From Sulfuritalea sp. (GTDB lineage: Bacteria > Pseudomonadota > Gammaproteobacteria > Burkholderiales > Rhodocyclaceae), in the NCBI GenBank assembly GCA_026399445.1, contig JAPLRA010000117.1:1-12058 (forward strand): a stretch of DNA of 12,058 nt, in the 5' to 3' direction. The translations under genes and the position numbers were made by a program. Under the pieces are notes generated by a model. It saw only the letters and a list, made by a program, of their open reading frames with translations. It had not been told where the DNA came from and searched no databases. Below, piece after piece: positions 5,969-12,057 of this stretch; within the stretch, counting starts at the first letter, position 1; each line of letters begins with the position of its first letter.

Positions 5969-6400
5969 TCACAGTCCCGCATGGGTCGCCCAGAACTTCG
6001 CGGGAGCCATGATCGGGTAGCGTTCCGCCAGCGCGAGCAGGTCCTTGTCTCCGGTGAGGAGATAGTCGGCGCCGGATGTCTTGAGCGCCGCCAGCAAGGT
6101 CCCCAGCACCGGTTGATCATCGACATCGCGCAAGTCCTGTTCCGCAACGGGGAGCGGCTCGATGACCTCGGCTTGTATGGAAAGGGCGTCCACCAGATCG
6201 TCGATTTCCGCCATGCTCAAACCGTGACGATGAGCCAGGCGCGGCAAGACGCGGCGCAGCTCGTCGAGGATGTACCCGGAAAGCAGCACATCGACCGAGC
6301 CGTGGCGCCATGCCGCCATGATCTTGCCCGGCACGCTGGCCGGATAGGCAATGCCCGAGAGCAGCACGTTGGTATCGAGCACCACCCGCAGCGCGGCCAC
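5969..6400 (-). CDS. PIN-domain toxin of a type II toxin-antitoxin pair (COG1569-like)
   Basis: A PIN-domain ribonuclease of 143 residues. The acidic metal-binding residues are in place: Asp9 (VLDTNVLLSG), Glu47 (ILDELRRVL), Asp94/Asp95 (DVDDQPVL) and Asp118 with Asp120 (LLTGDKDLL). Toxins of this class cut RNA when their antitoxin is lost. The start is a GTG at 6400, six bases after the stop of the Phd/YefM antitoxin, in the usual antitoxin-first order. The RNA target cannot be told from sequence. No frameshift or missing residue is seen, so the toxin is probably intact. Confidence 0.9.
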   Translation of the reverse strand: MAALRVVLDTNVLLSGIAYPASVPGKIMAAWRHGSVDVLLSGYILDELRRVLPRLAHRHGLSMAEIDDLVDALSIQAEVIEPLPVAEQDLRDVDDQPVLGTLLAALKTSGADYLLTGDKDLLALAERYPIMAPAKFWATHAGL

Positions 6401-6406
6401 GGCGGA

Positions 6407-6700
6407 TCAGCGCTTCCTGGTCGATGCGCGTGTCTTCTTCCGGTCGAGCGCTACGGCCGCCTCGATTTCGGCGAGGCCTTCCGCCTCCGGAAGACCGGCA
6501 AAGCCGGCCTCGATGCGTTGGCATAGCGCGTCGAAACGACCCTGCATGCGGCGAATGCGCTCGAACAGGCGGGCATCGACCAGCGCGGCAACCGGTTTGC
6601 CGTCCTTGTTGATGACCACGCTGTCGTGGCGATACTGCACCTGGTTGAGCATTTCGCCCAGGTTCTGCCGGAAGCTGACGGCACTGGTTTCGGTAATCAT
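6407..6700 (-). CDS. Phd/YefM family antitoxin
   Basis: The 97-residue protein has the Phd/YefM DNA-binding N-terminus at about residues 1-55 (SFRQNLGEMLNQVQYRHDSVVINKDG in two blocks, then KPVAALVDARLFERI). A helical, charged C-terminal part with a basic end (DRKKTRASTRKR) would wrap and neutralise the toxin. It stands six bases upstream of the PIN gene. Family members repress their own promoter by binding an inverted repeat, and a matching repeat overlaps the -10 region upstream (6716-6732). The ATG at 6700 is the natural start. The call is secure at family level. Confidence 0.9.
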   Translation of the reverse strand: MITETSAVSFRQNLGEMLNQVQYRHDSVVINKDGKPVAALVDARLFERIRRMQGRFDALCQRIEAGFAGLPEAEGLAEIEAAVALDRKKTRASTRKR

Positions 6701-6715
6701 GGCGTTTTAACCGTT

Positions 6716-6759
6716 ATGATCATGCTGGTCATTATGTGTTAAGCCGAATTAACGGTCAA
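6716..6759 (-). promoter_or_regulatory. Promoter and likely autoregulatory operator of the toxin-antitoxin operon
   Basis: On the minus strand TTGACC (6759-6754) is followed after exactly 17 bases by CATAAT (6736-6731), a good sigma70 promoter with a start near 6724. The -35 box overlaps the stop codon of lpxL 2. The inverted repeat ATGATCATGCTGGTCAT at 6716-6732 (7-base arms, one mismatch) covers the -10 edge and the start point, where Phd/YefM proteins usually bind. An outer pair ACCGTT/AACGGT is also present. The stretch is AT-rich compared with its surroundings. Confidence 0.7.
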
Positions 6760-7607
6760 GGTCTCGCCTGCATGGCCCCGGGCGGCTCCGCGCCCGCCGG
6801 CACCTTGTAGCGGTTGTAGCCCCACAGATACTGCTCCGGGCACTGCCGGATCAGCGTTTCGAGTTCGCGATTGAGTTGTGCCGCGCGCTGCATGAGATCG
6901 CCTTCGAGCGGCGCGGACAAGGCAAACAGCTTGAGGTGGAAGCCGGCACCGTAATGCAGGCGTTCGCCATAGGCGAGCAGCACCGTGGCCCCGGTTTCCG
7001 CGAGTCGCGCGGCCAGCGTCATGGTGTAGGCGGGGCGGCCGAAGAAGGGCAGCCAGGCGCCCTCGCCCTTGCCCGGCACCTGGTCGGGCAGCATGCCCAC
7101 GGCCTCGCCGCTCTTCAGGGCCTTCAGCAGGCGCCGCACGCCGGAAAGATCGGCGGGGGCCAGCTTGAGGTTCGCGCCGCGACCTTCTTCGATCAGCGGC
7201 GCCAGCCAGTCCTGCTTCGGTCGGCGGTAGAGCACGGTCATCGGTTTCCTTGCCGCGTAATACTGCGCAGTGATTTCGAAGCAGCCCAGATGCGGCGTCA
7301 GGAACAGGATGCCGCGCCCGGCGGCCCAGGCGCTTTCGACCAGTTCCCAGCCGGAGACCTTGACCACGCGCTCGACCACCTCGTCCTGCGGCCGCAGCCA
7401 GATCTTCGGCAACTCAAGCAAGGCCTTGCCGGCTTCGGCAATCGCCGCCGTCTTTGCCTCAGTCATGCCGGCCTGGGTGATATGTGCGGAAAAATTGCGC
7501 CGGTAGGTCGGCGACAGCAGCCATGCCAGCCAACCGGCGAGGGCGCCGAGGTTGTGCAGCAGCGGTAGCGGCAAGCGCGAGAAAAGGCGGAACAGGGTGG
7601 GCAGCAC
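6756..7607 (-). CDS. Lipid A late acyltransferase, LpxL/HtrB family (copy 2)
   Basis: The 283-residue protein has a hydrophobic N-terminal anchor (about residues 12-32), the catalytic pair His106-Glu111 in TPHLGCFEITAQ (HX4E, as in E. coli LpxL), the VLYRRPKQDWLAPLI block, MLPDQVPGKGEGAWLPFFGRPAYT and the C-terminal PEQYLWGYNRYK. These are signatures of acyl-ACP-dependent lipid A secondary acyltransferases. The start is a GTG at 7607, because no upstream in-frame start is credible. It is divergent from the gnnA-like gene with only 62 bp between, and is followed by the toxin-antitoxin promoter, which overlaps its stop. It probably works on the lipid A precursor made by the neighbouring genes. 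Confidence 0.93.
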   Translation of the reverse strand: MLPTLFRLFSRLPLPLLHNLGALAGWLAWLLSPTYRRNFSAHITQAGMTEAKTAAIAEAGKALLELPKIWLRPQDEVVERVVKVSGWELVESAWAAGRGILFLTPHLGCFEITAQYYAARKPMTVLYRRPKQDWLAPLIEEGRGANLKLAPADLSGVRRLLKALKSGEAVGMLPDQVPGKGEGAWLPFFGRPAYTMTLAARLAETGATVLLAYGERLHYGAGFHLKLFALSAPLEGDLMQRAAQLNRELETLIRQCPEQYLWGYNRYKVPAGAEPPGAMQARP

Positions 7608-7655
7608 GGCGAATGTCGGCGGCGGGGAGCGCGGGCACGAAGGCGGCGAAGAAAG

Positions 7656-7665
7656 TAGAATTATC
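7656..7665. promoter_or_regulatory. Overlapping divergent -10 boxes between lpxL 2 and gnnA
   Basis: The ten bases TAGAATTATC read as TAGAAT on the plus strand (7656-7661) and GATAAT on the minus strand (7665-7660), sharing two bases. Both are close to the -10 consensus. No clear -35 is present on either side. The plus-strand start would fall near 7668, two bases before the ATG at 7670, so the gnnA message may be almost leaderless. The minus-strand start would fall near 7653. Confidence 0.4.
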
Positions 7666-7669
7666 GCCT

Positions 7670-8644
7670 ATGTCTACTCCACTCCGTGCCGCCGTCATCG
7701 GCGTCGGCTATCTCGGCCGCTTTCATGCCCAGAAATATGCCGCGCTCAGCGCGGCGAATGCCGGCGTCGAGCTGGTCGGCGTGGTCGATGCCCACCCGGA
7801 GACGGCGCAGCGCGTGGCGAAAGAACTTGGCGTGGCCGCTTTCACCAGTTACGGCGAGCTGCTCGGAGCCCACCCAAAAGTCGATCTGGTCTCGGTCGCC
7901 AGCACTACCGAAACCCATCATGCCGTGGCGCGCGACTGCCTCGCCGCCGGCGTGCATGTGCTGGCGGAAAAGCCGATCACCGTCACCGTGGCGCAGGCCG
8001 ACGAGCTGATTGCGCTGGCCGATGCGAAAAAGCTCGTGCTGCAGGTCGGGCACCTCGAACGCTTCAATCCGGCCTGGCTCGCGGTGAAGGACAAGATCAA
8101 GCGACCGGTGTTCATCGAAGCCCACCGCATGGCGCCGTTCAAGGCGCGCGGCATCGATGTGTCGGTGGTGCTCGATCTGATGATCCACGATCTCGACCTG
8201 ATCCTGCCGCTGGTCGGCAGCCCGGTCACCGACCTGCGTGCTTCGGGCGTCTCGGTGCTGACCGACGGCATCGACATCGCCAACGCGCGCATCGAATTCG
8301 CCAACGGCTGCGTCGCCAACCTCACGGCAAGCCGCACCTCGACCGCCAGCTTGCGCCGCCTGCGCGTGTTCCAGCACCACGAATACATTTCGATCGATTT
8401 CGGCGACCGCCGCATCGGCATCAGCAAGAAGCGCGAAGCTCTTCTTGAAGGCGAGCCGCCGCTCGACACCGAAACCTTCCAGCAGCCCCCAGGCGACGCA
8501 CTGATGACGGAAATCCAGGCCTTTGTCGATGCCGTGAAGAACGGCACCCCGCCGGTGGTCAGCGGCCGCGAGGGCCGCGATGCGCTGGCCATCGCGCTGG
8601 AAATCGACCGCATGATCGCGGCACGGCAGAGTTCGGTATCCTGA
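7670..8644 (+). CDS. gnnA: Gfo/Idh/MocA oxidoreductase, probable UDP-GlcNAc 3-dehydrogenase GnnA
   Basis: The 324-residue NAD-dependent dehydrogenase has a Rossmann motif at residues 10-16 (IGVGYLG), the family EKP motif at 100-102 (AEKPIT) and the GHLERFNPAW block near 130, which is typical of nucleotide-sugar 3-dehydrogenases. DLMIHDLDLI lies in the C-terminal domain. GnnA oxidises C3 of UDP-GlcNAc so that a transaminase can place an amino group there. The assignment rests on the following aminotransferase and lpxA. The alternative is a WbpB/WlbA-type enzyme for a UDP-GlcNAcA-derived O-antigen sugar, but the partner WbpA and WbpD genes are absent here. The start is the ATG at 7670; no ribosome site lies at normal distance, which fits a leaderless message. 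Confidence 0.82.
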   Translation: MSTPLRAAVIGVGYLGRFHAQKYAALSAANAGVELVGVVDAHPETAQRVAKELGVAAFTSYGELLGAHPKVDLVSVASTTETHHAVARDCLAAGVHVLAEKPITVTVAQADELIALADAKKLVLQVGHLERFNPAWLAVKDKIKRPVFIEAHRMAPFKARGIDVSVVLDLMIHDLDLILPLVGSPVTDLRASGVSVLTDGIDIANARIEFANGCVANLTASRTSTASLRRLRVFQHHEYISIDFGDRRIGISKKREALLEGEPPLDTETFQQPPGDALMTEIQAFVDAVKNGTPPVVSGREGRDALAIALEIDRMIAARQSSVS

Positions 8645-8656
8645 ATGAAGAACCTC

Positions 8657-8744
8657 ACCGCAGAGGCGCAGAGGCGCGGAGGATGCGCAGAGAAAAGCAG
8701 TTCCCTATGCGCTGCCTTTCTCCGCGCCTCTGCGCCTCCGCGGT
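8657..8744. repeat. Long palindromic extragenic repeat between gnnA and gnnB
   Basis: The left arm 8657-8681 and right arm 8720-8744 are inverted copies of 25 bases with one mismatch, built from the unit GCAGAGGCG. An inner pair (8690-8700 with 8712-8722, one mismatch) extends the stem around an 11-base loop, leaving an 8-base bulge on the left. GCAGAGGCG/CGCCTCTGC palindromes of this kind are widespread extragenic elements in environmental bacteria. A near direct repeat AAAGCAGTTCC / AAAGCAGTTTCC lies at 8694-8704 and 8746-8757. It carries no coding sequence. Confidence 0.8.
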
Positions 8745-8771
8745 AAAGCAGTTTCCTTTTCCGACGTTTCC

Positions 8772-9869
8772 ATGATGAACATTCCGATGCTTGACCTCAA
8801 GGCCGAATACGCCTTGTTGAAGGACGAAATCGAACCCGAGGTCTGCGAAGCGCTGGCCGCCTGCCAGTACATCGGCGGCCCCAACGTCAAGGCCTTCGAG
8901 GCGGAAGCCGCCGCCTATGCTGGCGTCAAGCACGCGATTTCCTGCGCTTCCGGCACCGACGCGCTGCTGATCGCCCTGCGCGCCATCGACATCAAACCGG
9001 GCGACGAAGTCATCACCACGCCCTTCACCTTTGTCGCCACTGCCTCGACCGTGGTCATGTGCGGCGCCAAGCCGGTTTTCGTCGACATCGATCCGCGCAC
9101 CTTCAACCTCGACCTGAATCAGGTGGAAGCCGCCATCACGCCGAATACAAAAGCCATCGTGCCGGTGCACCTGTTCGGCCAGCCGATGCATCTGGCGCCG
9201 CTGAAAGCCCTGTGCGAAAAGCACGGGCTGAAGCTGATCGAGGATGCTGCACAATCCTTCGGCGCCGACTATGCCGGGCGCAAGTCGGGGGCTTACGGCG
9301 ACATCGGCTGCACCTCGTTTTATCCGTCGAAAAATCTTTCAGCCTTCGGCGATGGCGGCCTGATGATCACCGACGACGACCGGCTCGCCGCGGAGCTGCG
9401 CGTGCTGGCCAGTCACGGTTCCCGGGTGCGCTACCACCATCATGTGCTCGGCTACAACTCGCGGCTCGACGAACTCCAGGCCGTGATCCTGCGCATCAAA
9501 CTGAAGCGCCTCGACAACTTCAACAATCGCCGTATCGCCATCGCCGACTCCTACAACAAGGATCTGGCAGGCCTGGTCGAAACCCCCCTTGCCGATGGCC
9601 ATGGCCGCCACGTCTATCACCAGTACACGATCCTGTCCGATCGCCGTGACACGATCCAGAAAGTGCTGACCGACTCCGGCATCGCCTGCGCCGTGTACTA
9701 CCCGGTGCCCCTGCACCAGCAGGAGATGTTTGCCGCGACGCACGGCAAAGTCAGGCTGCCGGTGACCGAGAAGGTCGCCCAACGCTGTCTGTCGCTGCCG
9801 ATCTCGCCGATGCTGAAGGATGACCAGATCAAGCGCATCACCGGCGCGATCCGCCAGGCGCTCACGTGA
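8772..9869 (+). CDS. gnnB: DegT/DnrJ/EryC1 aminotransferase, probable GnnB
   Basis: A PLP-dependent sugar aminotransferase of 365 residues, the family's usual length. The internal aldimine lysine is Lys187 in SFYPSKNLSAFGDGG. Asp158 and Gln161 (IEDAAQSFGA) contact the cofactor ring, and SGTDALLIAL (60-69) and PFTFVATAS (84-92) bind its phosphate region. GnnB transfers an amino group, from glutamate in known cases, to the 3-keto sugar made by GnnA, giving UDP-GlcNAc3N. The start is the ATG at 8772 (a second ATG follows directly); no clear ribosome site is visible. The stop overlaps the lpxA start in GTGA, so the two are translationally coupled. A WbpE-like role in O-antigen synthesis is the main alternative, and the coupling to lpxA argues against it. 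Confidence 0.85.
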   Translation: MMNIPMLDLKAEYALLKDEIEPEVCEALAACQYIGGPNVKAFEAEAAAYAGVKHAISCASGTDALLIALRAIDIKPGDEVITTPFTFVATASTVVMCGAKPVFVDIDPRTFNLDLNQVEAAITPNTKAIVPVHLFGQPMHLAPLKALCEKHGLKLIEDAAQSFGADYAGRKSGAYGDIGCTSFYPSKNLSAFGDGGLMITDDDRLAAELRVLASHGSRVRYHHHVLGYNSRLDELQAVILRIKLKRLDNFNNRRIAIADSYNKDLAGLVETPLADGHGRHVYHQYTILSDRRDTIQKVLTDSGIACAVYYPVPLHQQEMFAATHGKVRLPVTEKVAQRCLSLPISPMLKDDQIKRITGAIRQALT

Positions 9870-10639
9870 GTATCCATCCCGGTGCCGTCATCGCCACCGA
9901 TGCGAAGCTGGGCGTCAATGTCCGCATCGGCCCCTTCGCGGTCATCGAGGAAGACGTAGTCCTCGGCGATGATTGCGAAATTGCCGCACATGCCGTGATC
10001 AAGCGCCATACGCGCATGGGCGCGAGAAATCGCGTCGCCGAACACGCGGTGATCGGCGGCGATCCGCAGGACTTCAAGTTCAAGCCGGATTGCCTTTCCT
10101 ATACCGAGATCGGCGACGACAACTGGCTGCGCGAAGGCGTCACGGTACATCGCGGCTCGCGCCAGGGCAGCGCGACGAAACTCGGCAACGGCTGTTTCCT
10201 CATGGCCTATAGCCATGTCGCGCACGACTGCGTGGTCGGCAATCACGTGGTGATGGCCAACACTGCGGGTATCGCCGGCGAGGTGGTGGTGGACGACCGC
10301 GCTTTCATTTCGGCGGCCGTGACGGTGCACCAGTTCTGTCGCATCGGCAGGAATGCGATGGTGGGGCTCTCGTCAAAAGTGGTGCAGGATGCGCTGCCTT
10401 TCTGCATCACCGACGGCAATCCGGGTCGCGCCCGTAGTCTCAATCTGGTGGGCCTCAAGCGCAACGGCTTCGAGCGGCTGGACATCGGCGCCCTGAAAGA
10501 CGCCTATCGACTGCTCTATCAGCGCGTGCCGCTGGCCGATGCTCTGGCGCGAATGCGCGCCATGGAAAGAGGGCCGGTGACGGAACTGGCGGATTTCATC
10601 GAGGGCAGCAAGCGCGGCTTCGCGCACCCGACGCGCTAG
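9866..10639 (+). CDS. lpxA: Acyl-ACP:UDP-sugar acyltransferase LpxA
   Basis: The 257-residue protein has the left-handed beta-helix hexapeptide repeats (residues 1-185) and the C-terminal helical domain of LpxA, the first lipid A enzyme. Landmarks match E. coli LpxA with an offset of five: VTVHRGS at 91-97, catalytic His120 in SHVAHDC (E. coli His125), and VHQFC with His155 (His160). Leu168 stands where E. coli has Gly173, the ruler residue for acyl length; bulkier residues there select shorter chains in other species. The start is a GTG overlapping the gnnB stop. It is not in the usual lpxD-fabZ-lpxA-lpxB context, so it is either a relocated sole copy or a paralogue specialised for the 3-amino sugar. 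The stop shares CTAG with the convergent MFS gene. Confidence 0.93.
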   Translation: MSIHPGAVIATDAKLGVNVRIGPFAVIEEDVVLGDDCEIAAHAVIKRHTRMGARNRVAEHAVIGGDPQDFKFKPDCLSYTEIGDDNWLREGVTVHRGSRQGSATKLGNGCFLMAYSHVAHDCVVGNHVVMANTAGIAGEVVVDDRAFISAAVTVHQFCRIGRNAMVGLSSKVVQDALPFCITDGNPGRARSLNLVGLKRNGFERLDIGALKDAYRLLYQRVPLADALARMRAMERGPVTELADFIEGSKRGFAHPTR

Positions 10640-11874
10640 CGTTTGCCGCCGGCAAGTTTCAATGCCTCCGGCATCCGGCGCAGGCGCCAGATCACCACCG
10701 GGCCGAGCAGCCCGCCCAGTCCCAGTGTCGACCACGCCAGCCCCCACACCACGTGATCGGGCAGGCTGCCTCCCGTCCGTCCCCAGTCCAGCACCAGGCC
10801 GAAGACCCAGGGCGAAATCGCGCCGGCGCCGAAGCCGAGCACCGAGCGTAGCGAGTAGGCGGCGCCAAGATAGCGCGGGTCGGTGAGTTCGGTCAGCGTC
10901 GTCGAGTGGATGGATGAATCGGCTACGCCGGTGACGTTGTAGAACACCGCTACGGCCACAAGCAGGAACATTGGCACGCCGATCATCCAGCCGAAGCTGA
11001 AGGAGCAGACCAGACTGGCGACCGACGGCAGCAACGTCACGCTGGTGCGGCCGAAACGATCCGACAGCGAGCCGCCGAACACGCTGCCGACTACCGCCGC
11101 GAGATAGGTCAGTGCCGTCAGCGTGGCGCCGAGACTCGCCGCCTCTATTCCCGTTGTACCGCCGACGATGGCTGCAGCCGCGAGGAAGGCCGGCAGCCAG
11201 GCCCACAGGCCGAGCAGTTCCCAGGCATGAAAGGTGTAGCCCCAGATTGACAGCATTGCCGGTTTGTTGCGTACCACCTCGAGCAGGCGACTGAGATTGC
11301 CATGGCCGCCGGGCGATGCGTGCACGACATTGGGCACGTTGCGCAGCGACCACCAACCCAGGACCATGCCCAGCAGCGGGAAGCAGGCGGTGACGACAAA
11401 CGCGCCGCGCCAGCCGGCCAGCGGAATCATGGCGCTGGCAATGAACAGGCCGATGGCATAGCCGAGCGAAGCGGCGGCAAGGTAGTAGCCCAGCGCGCGA
11501 CCCTGCCGCTCGCGAATCCGCTGCGCGACGATGGCCAGCCCCGGCGTATAGGATCCGCCCGAACACAAGCCGGTGAGACCGTAGAGCAGCAGCGCCGAAA
11601 CGAAGCCGTCGGCGAACAGGGCGAATAGCAGCCCGCTGGCGACTGCGGCGCCGCCGGACAGCAGGTAGATGCGCCGCGCGCCATAGCGGTCGGAAAGGAA
11701 GCCGACCGAAAACAGGGAGATCAGGAAGCCGACGTGATAGGCCGACTGCACCATGCCCGCCTGCCACGCGCTCATCTGCCAGTCCGTGCGCAGCAACGGC
11801 AGCACCGCCGACCAGGCGGTGAACATCGTGGCGAAGGCAGCGCGCGCCGCGCAAAACTGGAGCAACCAGGGCAT
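10636..11874 (-). CDS. Major facilitator superfamily transporter
   Basis: The 412-residue protein has a 12-helix MFS pattern in two halves. The loop 2-3 signature GFLSDRYGARR lies at about residues 57-67, and its repeat GSLSDRFGRT sits in the second half. A central polar loop (LRNVPNVVHASPGGHGN) separates the halves. The translation suggests a CynX/NimT-like or sugar/anion-type MFS group, but the substrate cannot be inferred. The ATG at 11874 is preferred; a TTG at 11880 would add two residues. It converges on lpxA with overlapping stop codons and has no visible partner gene, so a lipid A role is not implied. Confidence 0.9.
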   Translation of the reverse strand: MPWLLQFCAARAAFATMFTAWSAVLPLLRTDWQMSAWQAGMVQSAYHVGFLISLFSVGFLSDRYGARRIYLLSGGAAVASGLLFALFADGFVSALLLYGLTGLCSGGSYTPGLAIVAQRIRERQGRALGYYLAAASLGYAIGLFIASAMIPLAGWRGAFVVTACFPLLGMVLGWWSLRNVPNVVHASPGGHGNLSRLLEVVRNKPAMLSIWGYTFHAWELLGLWAWLPAFLAAAAIVGGTTGIEAASLGATLTALTYLAAVVGSVFGGSLSDRFGRTSVTLLPSVASLVCSFSFGWMIGVPMFLLVAVAVFYNVTGVADSSIHSTTLTELTDPRYLGAAYSLRSVLGFGAGAISPWVFGLVLDWGRTGGSLPDHVVWGLAWSTLGLGGLLGPVVIWRLRRMPEALKLAGGKR

Positions 11875-11895
11875 GGGCAAAGCTTAGCACCCGGA

Positions 11896-11924
11896 TTGAC
11901 GGTAACGCCCCACAAGCCTAAAAT
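11896..11924 (+). promoter_or_regulatory. Near-consensus sigma70 promoter at the right edge
   Basis: TTGACG (11896-11901) and TAAAAT (11919-11924) are separated by exactly 17 bases, each one base from consensus. The predicted start is 11930-11932. It points away from the MFS gene, into the unexplained segment at the window edge. It and the toxin-antitoxin promoter are the best promoter matches I found. Confidence 0.7.
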
Positions 11925-11930
11925 GCGCTC

Positions 11931-12057
11931 TGTTCCGCCGAGTTAAATGACAACTTGCGTGGCGGAGAACACCGGCAACGGTGGAAAAACAAATAGCGCT
12001 AAAGCGTCGCCCGCTCACGCCTCGAAGCCGGCCTCGCCGCTGCAACGAGGCGTTTTT
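11931..12057 (+). ncRNA. Candidate structured small RNA or leader (novel, unassigned)
   Basis: The predicted transcript starts exactly where a 9-bp stem begins: TGTTCCGCC (11931-11939) pairs with 11961-11971 around a two-base bulge. A 5-bp hairpin closed by a GCAA tetraloop of the GNRA type follows (CACCG 11970-11974, CGGTG 11979-11983), then an A-rich linker (11984-11995). A small AGCG/CGCT hairpin lies at 12003-12015. The 3' end has GCCTCG (12031-12036) pairing with CGAGGC (12046-12051), followed by G and five T, resembling an intrinsic terminator. A second CGCCTCG at 12018-12024 can pair with 12046-12052 instead. I could not match it to a known RNA family. It may equally be a 5' leader, since the window ends here. 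Confidence 0.4.

Noticed and set aside
5693..6700. A complete HicAB toxin-antitoxin system
   Set aside because: Only a HicB-like protein is present. The neighbouring toxin is a PIN protein with its own Phd/YefM antitoxin, and no small HicA frame is seen.
8657..8744. CRISPR array or insertion sequence remnant
   Set aside because: There are no regularly spaced repeats with unique spacers and no transposase fragment; the structure is a single palindrome.
7670..10639. O-antigen (WbpB/WbpE/WbpD-type) sugar pathway
   Set aside because: The third gene is a full LpxA with its C-terminal helical domain and catalytic His, not a short WbpD-like acetyltransferase, so the lipid A reading is preferred, though not proven.
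10373..11890. Minus-strand open frame of about 505 codons overlapping the MFS gene and lpxA
   Set aside because: It is out of frame with the MFS transporter, which shows clear helices and DRxG signatures, and the translation has no recognisable domain.
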